From DMER64 sp041654355 (GTDB lineage Bacteria; Bacteroidota; Bacteroidia; Bacteroidales; UBA932), in assembly GCA_041654355.1 (NCBI GenBank), contig JBAZDQ010000003.1, positions 26,393-90,392 of the forward strand: DNA of 64,000 nucleotides. Direction: 5' to 3'. The number at the start of each line of letters is the position of its first letter. Positions within the stretch are counted from its first letter, which is position 1. The translations under genes and the position numbers were made by a program. The notes beneath the pieces are model-generated. The model saw only the letters and a program-made list of their open reading frames with translations. It was not told the origin of the DNA and did no database searches. Below are positions 24,898 through 33,600 of the stretch, one piece after another.

Positions 24898-27800
24898 ATG
24901 AAAAAATACGCAGGACTTTTAATAATGCTCCTGCTTCCCCTGGCAGCCGGAGGGCAGGATGCGGACCATCCTGCCACGGCGCTGGTACGTATGCATGAAG
25001 CCTTCAACCGGTCGGCCCGTATTGCGGATTACCCCCGGATGCTTTCCCTTATGGACAGTATGATGCTCATGGAGATTGCCATAGACCGGACTGCCCGCCC
25101 GCGTATTTATCAAAACTATAAAGACTATGCGCCCTTATTTGGCAAAACCGCTGAAGGGCGCGTGGTTCATTACCTGTTCCTTTTTAGCCGTTTCCCCGAA
25201 AAAAGAGGAGAAAACAAAGTACAATTGCCCGCAACACCTGCAGAATTATCCGGTATCCCTGCATCACTTTACCAAAAACTGCTTTTGAACGATCCCTTGG
25301 TTCATCCTTGTTTTGACCTTGATGAACTGGCTCTTTTTATTGTAGAAGATTACCCGGCATTGATTCACCTGCTGGAAAAGGGACAAGGAAACGTGCCACA
25401 TAACCTGATAGCGGCCAGATACCGGCAACTGCTATCACTTTCCGTTTCAGGGGAATTGAAAAAAGCCGGGTTGGACAGCCTCATTGAACAGTACCCGGAT
25501 ACTGAACCGGTCTCTTATGTTTACCTGGAAAAAGCCCGATTGCTGACAGACGACGGACACTATGAAGAAGCCTTGCGTATAAGCCGGGAAGCCTACAGGA
25601 GGTTCGCCGATAGTCCGGTCCGCGAATCGTTCTCCAACATGATGGACTTCCTCACCCGGCCATCCCTTGATCTGCAGATAAATAAACAATTGTATCCGGG
25701 TTCGGTCGCAGAATTAATAATAACACGCAGAAATATAAAGCGTTATAAATTAAAGATCCTGGACGGGCACGGCAAACGATGGTGCGGAAAAACATACCGT
25801 TACCCGGATTTTCCCGTTTACCGGGAGGTTAGGGATACCGTTAATATAACCATTCCTCCGGAAGGGTCTTATACTATAGCGATCAAAAAAGGAAAAACAA
25901 ATACCGGGTCTTCTTTTTACTCGGGGAAAGTAGCGGCCATGTTCCGTACCCGGCAGGATACGGGATATATCTATGCCACAGACCTGCAAAGCGGGAAACC
26001 CTTTCAAAAGGTGGAGGTCCGGTTTGTCAATGATACCCGGAAACCTTTTCTCCTGGAACCGGACGGGTTTACTCCCCTGGATGTCAGAACCGGAGATTCA
26101 TTCCGGCTGAGTGTTCCTTCAGAGAACACGGTCGTGCCAGACACGTTCTCGGTTCCCGTTACTGTTCGCCCATGGGATTTTCAATACGGAGAAGCGGAAA
26201 GGGAAATCATCTCGGCATCCCTTTTTACCGACAGAAAATTGTACGGGAACCAGGACACCCTCTTTTTTAAAGGCATTGTCACCAAATTTAAAGATGGGAA
26301 ATGCCGGACAACGGCAGGACAAAACTATACAGTGGTATTGAGAAACAATGCCAATTACCGGGACACACTGGATACGGTGCATGTACAGACCAATGATTTT
26401 GGATCCTTCAGTGGTTTTTTTCCTCCCGGCACAGTCCGCATGAACGGCTCCCACAGCATAACTTTTCCGGGAGCATCGGCTCACATCCGGATAGAAGCGT
26501 ACACCCGGCCATCCTTCACGCTGGCCTTATCCCCTGTTAGTCAGGCATATGCTTTTAACGATACCATCGTACAACAGGGAGTGGTATTCAATTATGCCGG
26601 ATTTCCGCTGGCCAATACCACTGTTCAATGCCGCGTTTTTTTCAGATCGCCTTTCCGGCCATACTACGTTCATTCAAAAATGTCTTCCGGCAACCATGAA
26701 GGACTTATACATTCAGATACCCTGAAAACCGGAGAGGAAGGTGAATTCCAATTTGCTTTCCCGGCCTTGAGACCTCCCGGTGACACTTCCCTTCACGGTA
26801 TGCTGGAACTGGAAATCACCGCCGTAGACATTACCGGTGAAACACAACAAAAAACGGTGCTTTTGCCGGTATCGGGCTTCCGTTATGCCATCCACCCAAA
26901 CTTTCTGCACGGTGAAAGAGAAGTTTCAGATAACATCCTGATCCGGGAAAAGAGACCTTTCATACGTTTGAATGTCAAAAACAGCAACGGTTTTGATCAG
27001 GACCTGCCCCTGACCTGTTATTTTTTACAACACGAAGATACGGTGTTCACGGACGTTCTGCATTCCGGGCAGCTATACCAACCCCCCTGGGATTCCATGA
27101 AATCCGGCCGCTGGAAAATTGCCGCCGGGACAGAAGGAACGGAACCCCTTTCTGTGTCTTTCTACTTATTAAGCCTCAAAGACACAATCAGTCCGGCAGA
27201 TACCGCTCTTTTCTTTTGTCCCCTTGAAGAAGACCCGCCTGCCTTTTTGCTGGGAACCGTCAATAAACCTTTATATGTGCTTGCCGAGTGGTACGCCGGG
27301 GGATCCCAGGTCAGCAAAACCCACCTGCTTCTTGAGCCCGGGATGAAAACCTTTTCTTTTCCCGGCCTTCCTGTGGGAGACAATCCGCCAGAATTGCGCC
27401 TGGTGGCAGTCCGTGATGGGCAATATATTGAATTTCGCCACAGATGGGAAAAACCTGCAGAAGAGTCGCTTCCGTTGCATTTTGTTTCCTTGCGTCGGGA
27501 CACGGAGCCTTATTCCCTTGAATCTTTTGGGATCATGCTTCCCAATAAAGATAACGCCGAGATTTTGGTGAGCATTTTCAATAAAAGCACAGACCGGCTG
27601 ACCCCCAATAATTTTTATTACCAACCCGCCAGGGAACCGTACAGGCCTATCCCGGCCATACGACACCATTTTATGGATCTTTCAACCTCAAGGAGCAAAA
27701 CGGAATCCCTTCCCGGGTTGTACTACGCTGCCGGAAGGAACGCCGTTGCTTCCGACATGATATCACAGGAAGAGTCTGATTCAAAAGCTGTTTCCCAACC

Positions 27801-29949
27801 TGCCGATACCGGTTCCGAAATCCGGGTACGCAGCGATTTTGAGGAAACCCTGGCCTTTTTGCCGCACCTGCTTCCGGACAGCACCGGCATGGTCCCTGTC
27901 TCTTTCCGTACGAACGGACTTTTGGGGACGTTTCGCATCCTTACCCTGGCTCACACCCCTGACGGGAAAAATACCACGGCAGAAGACACCCTGCTGGTAA
28001 AAAAAGAAGTTATGGCCATGCCTTCTTTTCCGGCTTATCTGAGAGAACACGACCGGATAGAGCTGACTGTTCCGGTTATCAACCTGACCTCATCTCCGAT
28101 GGAAGGGATTGCCTTCCTGAAAATTGGGGAAAACGAACTGGAAAAGCAGTCTGCCCGCCTGTTTCCTTCTGAAAGAACTCTTTTCAGCTGGAATTACACC
28201 ACTCCCCGGTTTACCGATGAACGGATTCCCCTGGTGGAAATAACAGCAGGGTTCATAGGTCCCCACCACAGCGATGCACAACTAAATATCCTTCCGGTAT
28301 TGCCCCTGAAAGAGCAAATCACCCGCGCCAGAACAAGGATACTTACCGGAAACGACGTGGTTACACTGGTCAAACAAAATAAAGAGTCACAGGCCACCCT
28401 GGATGTGACCACCCCGTTTACGGCCGCAATCCAGGCTATTCCCTCACTCTGCGAACCTTCCGGGAACAACCTTATGGCCTGGATCCCGGCTTTTTACGCA
28501 AACAACACGGGAGCCCGCTTGTTGCAGGAATTCCCCGGCATACTGCCGTCGTTGGACAAAGTGACTGAAGGACAAGCCTCGGCCTTTCAAAAAAACGCCC
28601 GGCTGACGGAGATTCTGATCTCACAAACGCCTTGGGCGGATTACCCGGGACGCGAGGCAGAAAGGATCCGGCGCCTGAAGCGACTGGGTGATCCCCGTTA
28701 CATGCGATCTTTCAATGAAAAAGCCCTGGACTATTTTGGGTCACTGCAACGGCCCGACGGAGGGTTTTCCTGGTTCCCGGGAATGGAGAGTTCGTATACG
28801 CTAACTTTGTATTTCCTGGAGGTTACGGGTAATATGAAAGAAAATGGAGTCGTTACAGGGGTGGATGATCGGGTACAGGAGCTTGCAAAAAAAGCCGTTC
28901 ATTATGCGGACAGTTTGTTTGCCAAACGCTACAGTGAGACCGCTGACCCGGATGTTAACCGGGATGTTTTAACGTATTTTTATGTACGCAGCGCATTCCC
29001 GGAAATTCTGGCCGGTAAGGACATGCAAAAAGTGATTGAACATTATTCCGGTATTTTAAAAGAATCGTGGAAAGGAGCCACTGTGGCCGAAAAAGTCTTT
29101 CTGGCAGTTATACTGGAAAGAACCGATCAGAAAGAATCGCTTGCCCGGGTCTTATCCTCCCTAAGAGAATTTGCCGTATGTGATGCGGATCTGGGCTGTT
29201 ATTTCCCGAACGCGGTACCCTATGACGGCCTGATGTATTCAGAAATGAAAGTACATGCCCTGCTGTTGCGTTTATTCAAAAACGATCCGATCATAAGGAA
29301 CGGGATCACCCGATGGTTGCTGGACAGGAAAGAAAACCAGATGTGGGAATCCGGATCTTCAACCACCGATGTGATCCATGCATTGCTTTATTACGGAAAC
29401 GAAGAAACAGCGGAGATGCCCCTTTACGAAACAGTTGTACGGGGCACGACATATACCGTCAGAAATCGCTCCCGGGCCCAATTGTATGTAACCCTATACG
29501 AACAAACCCTGGAAGACCTTCGTGAGGCCCAACCTTATTCCAACGGGATGGAGATTCACCGGGCTTTTTACCGGTTGCCAGACAACTCACTTATCTCTGA
29601 AAAAGACACCCTCAAACGGGGAGAACGGATTGTGGCACGCTATTTTGTAACAAACGAACAAGCACGCAGTTTTGTACATATCAACGTTTCACATGCGGCC
29701 TGCCTGAGCCCGGAATCCGAAACATCCCAATACCAATGGAATGATTCCGGTTCGTGGTTTCGTGAGATCAAGACCGGATCCACACAATACTTTTTTCAAA
29801 CCCTTTCCCGGGGAAAACATATGATTGAAGAACGGTTTTACGTTACACAAACAGGCATTTTCCAACAAGGAAGTATACGGATACAATCGTTATTCGCTCC
29901 CCGTTACAGGAGCTTTTCTCCGGGAAAAACCCTGATGGTTACCCATTGA
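24898..29949 (+). CDS. Alpha-2-macroglobulin family protein lacking the thioester motif
   Basis: The 1683-residue exported protein has a signal peptide to about residue 19 (AAGGQ). Residues 20-260 are helical and repeat-like (HYEEALRISREAYRRF). An MG2-type region follows: DTGYIYATDLQSGKPFQ near 355 and LFTDRKLYGNQDTLFFKGI near 442. The alpha-2-macroglobulin core begins near 970, and a helical TED-like domain spans about 1170-1480 with PDGGFSWFPGMESSYTL. The CxEQ thioester expected near 1180 is absent; the aligned stretch reads CEPSGNNLMAW. Such proteins trap or shield against proteases, and the metzincin upstream is a possible partner. It ends the operon, 4 bases after the HAD gene. Confidence 0.88.
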   Translation: MKKYAGLLIMLLLPLAAGGQDADHPATALVRMHEAFNRSARIADYPRMLSLMDSMMLMEIAIDRTARPRIYQNYKDYAPLFGKTAEGRVVHYLFLFSRFPEKRGENKVQLPATPAELSGIPASLYQKLLLNDPLVHPCFDLDELALFIVEDYPALIHLLEKGQGNVPHNLIAARYRQLLSLSVSGELKKAGLDSLIEQYPDTEPVSYVYLEKARLLTDDGHYEEALRISREAYRRFADSPVRESFSNMMDFLTRPSLDLQINKQLYPGSVAELIITRRNIKRYKLKILDGHGKRWCGKTYRYPDFPVYREVRDTVNITIPPEGSYTIAIKKGKTNTGSSFYSGKVAAMFRTRQDTGYIYATDLQSGKPFQKVEVRFVNDTRKPFLLEPDGFTPLDVRTGDSFRLSVPSENTVVPDTFSVPVTVRPWDFQYGEAEREIISASLFTDRKLYGNQDTLFFKGIVTKFKDGKCRTTAGQNYTVVLRNNANYRDTLDTVHVQTNDFGSFSGFFPPGTVRMNGSHSITFPGASAHIRIEAYTRPSFTLALSPVSQAYAFNDTIVQQGVVFNYAGFPLANTTVQCRVFFRSPFRPYYVHSKMSSGNHEGLIHSDTLKTGEEGEFQFAFPALRPPGDTSLHGMLELEITAVDITGETQQKTVLLPVSGFRYAIHPNFLHGEREVSDNILIREKRPFIRLNVKNSNGFDQDLPLTCYFLQHEDTVFTDVLHSGQLYQPPWDSMKSGRWKIAAGTEGTEPLSVSFYLLSLKDTISPADTALFFCPLEEDPPAFLLGTVNKPLYVLAEWYAGGSQVSKTHLLLEPGMKTFSFPGLPVGDNPPELRLVAVRDGQYIEFRHRWEKPAEESLPLHFVSLRRDTEPYSLESFGIMLPNKDNAEILVSIFNKSTDRLTPNNFYYQPAREPYRPIPAIRHHFMDLSTSRSKTESLPGLYYAAGRNAVASDMISQEESDSKAVSQPADTGSEIRVRSDFEETLAFLPHLLPDSTGMVPVSFRTNGLLGTFRILTLAHTPDGKNTTAEDTLLVKKEVMAMPSFPAYLREHDRIELTVPVINLTSSPMEGIAFLKIGENELEKQSARLFPSERTLFSWNYTTPRFTDERIPLVEITAGFIGPHHSDAQLNILPVLPLKEQITRARTRILTGNDVVTLVKQNKESQATLDVTTPFTAAIQAIPSLCEPSGNNLMAWIPAFYANNTGARLLQEFPGILPSLDKVTEGQASAFQKNARLTEILISQTPWADYPGREAERIRRLKRLGDPRYMRSFNEKALDYFGSLQRPDGGFSWFPGMESSYTLTLYFLEVTGNMKENGVVTGVDDRVQELAKKAVHYADSLFAKRYSETADPDVNRDVLTYFYVRSAFPEILAGKDMQKVIEHYSGILKESWKGATVAEKVFLAVILERTDQKESLARVLSSLREFAVCDADLGCYFPNAVPYDGLMYSEMKVHALLLRLFKNDPIIRNGITRWLLDRKENQMWESGSSTTDVIHALLYYGNEETAEMPLYETVVRGTTYTVRNRSRAQLYVTLYEQTLEDLREAQPYSNGMEIHRAFYRLPDNSLISEKDTLKRGERIVARYFVTNEQARSFVHINVSHAACLSPESETSQYQWNDSGSWFREIKTGSTQYFFQTLSRGKHMIEERFYVTQTGIFQQGSIRIQSLFAPRYRSFSPGKTLMVTH

Positions 29950-30008
29950 GTCAATGCACTTTTCAAAAGAAAATACCGGGTTTGAACTGATAAATAGAAA
30001 AAAACGTA

Positions 30009-30016
30009 TATCTTTG
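30009..30016 (+). promoter_or_regulatory. -7 box (TATCTTTG) of rpsO
   Basis: TATCTTTG followed by GCAGCCCC, the same context seen before rplM. A TTTG at 29981-29984 is 24 bases away, longer than the usual 19-21, so the -33 element is uncertain. Confidence 0.55.
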
Positions 30017-30070
30017 CAGCCCCGATTGGGGTAAAACTTATTATTAACCACTAAAAATCAATTGCTGACA

Positions 30071-30346
30071 ATGGCCGATTACTTAGATGCCCAAAAAAAG
30101 CAAGAGATTTTCGGACAGTACGGAACGTCTAATAAAGACACCGGATCTGCAGAAAGCCAGGTCGCCTTATTTTCTTACCGTATCGCCCATCTTACCGAAC
30201 ACATGAAGTCCAATAAAAAGGACTACGGCACACAACGTGCCTTGCTCCGTTTGGTAGGTAAACGTCGCCGCCTGCTGGATTATCTGAAGGCCAACGACAT
30301 TGAGCGGTACCGTAATATTATTAAAGCGCTCAATCTCCGGAAATAG
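30071..30346 (+). CDS. rpsO: 30S ribosomal protein uS15
   Basis: The start is ATG 30071 (MADYLDAQKKQ). The 91 residues show the uS15 pattern: DTGSAESQVALFSYRIAHLTEH in the middle and KRRRLLDYLKANDIERY near the end. It binds 16S rRNA at the h20-h22 junction in the 30S platform. It is followed by a clear intrinsic terminator and then pnp, the usual order. Confidence 0.97.
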   Translation: MADYLDAQKKQEIFGQYGTSNKDTGSAESQVALFSYRIAHLTEHMKSNKKDYGTQRALLRLVGKRRRLLDYLKANDIERYRNIIKALNLRK

Positions 30347-30387
30347 CTTACAAAGCGATGGGAGCGCGTCTTCCTCGCAAACCAAAC

Positions 30388-30425
30388 AAAGGCTGCACTC
30401 TCTCGTTGGAGAACAGCCTTTTTTT
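30388..30425 (+). terminator. Intrinsic terminator of rpsO
   Basis: AAAGGCTG (30388-30395) pairs with CAGCCTTT (30414-30421), with TCTC/GAGA in the loop strengthening it and a run of T after it. Confidence 0.8.
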
Positions 30426-30543
30426 ATAGAATTTCTTAATTATTCCGATCCAAATTAACGCAATCCGGGGATCGGGATAAGCGGAATGGATAATTTTTAA
30501 CAACCCCCTTACAGGAAGGGGCGGATTGCAGATGAAAAAATAA

Positions 30544-32777
30544 ATGAAGATCATTAAGAAGGTCATTACATTGGATGATGGCCGTACCATTGAGATCGAA
30601 ACCGGAAAACTGGCCAAGCAGGCCGATGGTTCCGTAGTAGTGAAAATGGGTGGCACTATGCTTCTGGCAGCAGTCACCTGTGCAAAGAAGCAAAGCCCGA
30701 CACGGACTTTATGCCGCTCTCTGTTGATTACAAAGAAAAATATGCCGCTGCCGGCAGGTATCCGGGCGGTTTTATGAAACGGGAAGGACGTCCTTCCGAT
30801 TATGAGATCCTGATCTCGCGTTTGATAGACCGTGCTCTCAGGCCTCTCTTCCCGGAAGATTTCCACGCAGACGTATTTGTAAACGTTTTTCTTGTCTCAG
30901 CAGAAAAACAGATAATGCCTGATGCACTGGCCGGACTGGCTGCTTCTGCCGCTTTGGCAGTAAGCGATATTCCCTTTAACGGACCGATTTCGGAAGTCCG
31001 TGTAGGCCGTGTGAACGGGGAATTTGTCATCAATCCTTCCTTTAACCAGCTCATGGAAGCAGATCTGGACATCATGGTAGGAGCCACTTACGACAACATC
31101 ATGATGGTAGAAGGCGAAATGAAAGAGGTCAGTGAAGCCGTTATGTTGGAAGCCATTAAGTTTGCCCACCTGGAAATCAAAAAACACTGCAAGGTACAGA
31201 TGGAGCTGATGGAAGAAACCGGCAAAACCGTAAAACGCGAGTATTGCCACGAAGATAACGATGAAGAGCTGCGCAAAGCCGTAGAAACTTTCTGTTACGA
31301 CCGTTGTTATGCTATTGCCAAATCAGGTGATGATAAGCAAACCCGTACCGAGGCTTTCGACGCATTGAAAGAAGAATTCATGGAAACCATTCCCGAAGAA
31401 GAACGCGAAGAAAAAGCCATGATGGTTACTCGGTATTATCATGATGTGGAAAAAAGGGCCATGCGCCGGATGATCCTGGATGAAGGTGTTCGTCTTGACG
31501 GTCGTTCCACCACTGACATACGTCCCATCTGGAGTGAAGTGGACTATCTGCCTATGGCTCACGGTTCAGCTGTCTTCACACGCGGTGAAACCCAGTCACT
31601 GACTACCGTCACCCTGGGTACCAAACTGGACATGAAAGAAATGGACGAAGTATTGATCCAGGGAACTGAACAATTTGTACTCCATTACAATTTCCCGCCC
31701 TTCTCCACCGGAGACGCCCGTCCCAGCCGCGGTGTCGGACGTCGTGAAGTCGGACATGGCAATCTGGCACACCGTGCTTTGAAAACCATGGTTCCCACAG
31801 GAGAAGCCAACCCTTACGCCATCCGAGTTGTATCCGATATCCTGGAATCCAACGGATCATCTTCCATGGCAACGGTTTGTGCCGGAACTCTGGCATTGAT
31901 GGATGCGGGCATAAAAATCAAAAAACCGGTTTCCGGAATAGCCATGGGACTTATTACTGATGCCGGCAACAAGAAATTTGCCATTTTATCCGATATTCTG
32001 GGTGACGAAGACCACCTGGGAGACATGGACTTTAAGGTAACCGGAACAAGTGACGGCATTACCGCCACTCAGATGGATATCAAAGTTGACGGACTGCCCT
32101 ACGAAGTGCTGGAACAGGCTTTGGAACAGGCACGCCAGGGAAGGCTTCACATCATGAACGAAATGATGAAAACCATATCCGAACCCCGCGCAGAATACAA
32201 ACCTCACGTTCCCCGTATTGTACAAATCACCATTCCCAATACTTTCATCGGGGCTGTTATAGGAACAGGAGGCAAGGTTATCCAGGAGATCCAGAAAACG
32301 ACCGGAACAACCATTACCATTACTGAAAAGGGTGACTTTGGAATAATTGATATTTTCGGAGAGAACAAGGAAGGCATGGATGCTGCCCTGGCCACCATCA
32401 AAGCCATTACCACGGTTCCCGAAGTCGGCGAAGTGTATACCGGCAAGGTAGTTTCAATTTTGGAATTCGGAGCTTTCGTAGAAATTCTTCCCGGCAAGGA
32501 AGGGTTGCTGCACATTTCCGAGCTGGACTGGAAGAAAGTGGATAAAGTGGAAGATGTGGTTAAAGTGGGTGAAGAGGTAACTGTCAAACTGCTTGAAGTT
32601 GATGAAAGAAGCGGTAAGCTGCGTCTTTCCCGTAAGGCTTTGATAGAAAAGCCCGAAGGTTACGTAGAACCCGAACGCAGACCGCGTCCTTCCAATGGAG
32701 ACCGCAACAACCGCGGTTTCTCCCGTGGCAATGACCGCGGCAACTCACACGGCAGAGGCGGAGACCGCCGCAGATAG
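30544..32777 (+). CDS. pnp: Polynucleotide phosphorylase, with an apparent 1-base deletion (frameshift)
   Basis: The gene is in two frames. Residues 1-48 (MKIIKKVITLDDGRTIEIETG) are in the frame of ATG 30544. From about 30711 (MPLSVDYKEKYAAAGRYPGG) the frame is shifted by one. Around 30682-30700 the DNA reads GCAAAGAAGCAAAGCCC; one extra G after 30687 would give A-K-E-A-K-P-D-T-D-F and join the frames into a normal protein of about 744 residues. Two RNase PH domains, a KH domain (IGTGGKVIQEIQK) and an S1 domain (GKVVSILEFGAFVEILPG) are intact, followed by an Arg/Gly-rich tail (residues about 710-744). PNPase degrades RNA 3' to 5'. With no other lesion, a sequencing error or a very recent mutation is likely. 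Confidence 0.9.
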
Positions 32778-32806
32778 TTTTCTTTAACAGCTATAATCTC
32801 AAGACT

Positions 32807-32848
32807 GGCTTTGCTGCTAACCAATAAGAGCACAAAGCCGGTTTTTTT
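32807..32848 (+). terminator. Intrinsic terminator of pnp
   Basis: GGCTTTG (32807-32813) pairs with CAAAGCC (32833-32839), followed by a run of seven T at 32842-32848. Confidence 0.65.
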
Positions 32849-32890
32849 GTAACTGCCACAGCTTCCCGGCTGCGGCTTTAATTTCAATGT

Positions 32891-33073
32891 TGCGGCCACT
32901 GCTTTCCGTTTGCTACTCCCACTTCCAGACTGCGGCCACTGCTTTCCGTTTGCCACTCCCACTTCCAGACTGTGGCCACTGCTTTCCGTTTGCTGCTCCC
33001 ACTTCCAGACTGCGGCCACTGCTTTCCGTTTGCTACTCCAACTTCCAGACTGCGGCCACTGCTTTCCGTTTGT
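32891..33073. repeat. 40-bp tandem repeat array, about 4.6 copies
   Basis: Units start at 32891, 32931, 32971, 33011 and 33051 (the last is 23 bases). Each begins TGCGGCCACTGCTTTCCGTT and ends ACTTCCAGAC. Copies differ at a few positions near base 2 and bases 23-30. The period is not a multiple of three, so any reading frame changes from copy to copy, which argues against a coding role. Confidence 0.95.
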
Positions 33074-33080
33074 CGCCACC

Positions 33081-33127
33081 AAAAAAACCGGGAGCTTTTT
33101 TGTATGCCGAGGCTCCCGGTTCTTTTT
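33081..33127. terminator. Hairpin with flanking A and T runs (possible bidirectional terminator)
   Basis: ACCGGGAGC (33087-33095) pairs with GCTCCCGGT (33112-33120), with seven A before and a T-rich run after. It lies between the two repeat arrays and between converging genes. Confidence 0.55.
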
Positions 33128-33155
33128 TGTGGCAGCAATCTGAGTTCATTATATT

Positions 33156-33413
33156 GATCCACGTATAGAGCCGTTTTTGTGGATGAACCTGTAGTTTTTT
33201 GCCATCCATCCACATATAAGGCTGTTTTTGTGGATGAACCTGTAGTTTTTTGCCATCCATCCACATATAAGGCCGTTTTTGTGGATGAACTGCAGGTTTT
33301 TTGCCATTCATCCACATATAAGGCCGTTTTTGTGGATGAACCTGTAGTTTTTTGCCATCCATCCACATTTAGGGCTGTTTTTGTGGAGGAACTGTAGATT
33401 TTTGTGGATGAAC
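33156..33413. repeat. 51-bp tandem repeat array, about 4.7 copies, each with an internal inverted repeat
   Basis: Full units begin at 33173, 33224, 33275 and 33326, with a partial unit before 33173 and a shortened one from 33377. Each unit contains GTGGATG and CATCCAC arms about 20 bases apart, so every copy can form a 7-bp hairpin. The period is 17 codons, and both strands have open frames through it; on the minus strand one frame repeats DGWQKTTGSSTKTALYV. No start, leader or conserved domain supports a protein. Confidence 0.95.
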
Positions 33414-33600
33414 GGGAGGTTTTCCGCCATTTGTAGTTTCCTGATTTTGGTTGACTACCTGAACGTCTTATCTCTGAGTAGCATTGACTTCAGGAACCGC
33501 CATTAGGAGTGGAGGCTTTTCTGCGGTGAACCAGAGACTTAGGAATTTCTCAAGAAACCGGGAACAGGTGATTCCGTATAACGCCAGGCAATTTGTAGTC

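Larger units (their letters stand above)
32849..33600. other. Non-genic stretch with two repeat arrays between pnp and GH92
   Basis: About 750 bases between converging genes. It holds a 40-bp array (32891-33073), a hairpin with A and T runs (33081-33127) and a 51-bp array (33156-33413). After 33413 I see only degenerate leftovers of the 51-bp unit and no gene, promoter or RNA that I can support. Open frames across the arrays arise from the repeats. Confidence 0.7.

Noticed and set aside
30682..30711. Programmed frameshift in pnp
   Set aside because: There is no slippery heptamer or following structure that I can see, and PNPase is not known to use one. A missing G explains the shift fully.
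32660..33368. Minus-strand open frames across the repeat arrays (about 110-160 residues, rich in WQK and KQWPQS repeats)
   Set aside because: They change frame from unit to unit in the 40-bp array, run into the coding part of pnp, and have no leader, domain or promoter. They follow from repeats that lack stop codons.
32891..33413. Possible CRISPR array
   Set aside because: Units repeat head to tail with no variable spacers between them, the two arrays have different units, and no cas gene is present.
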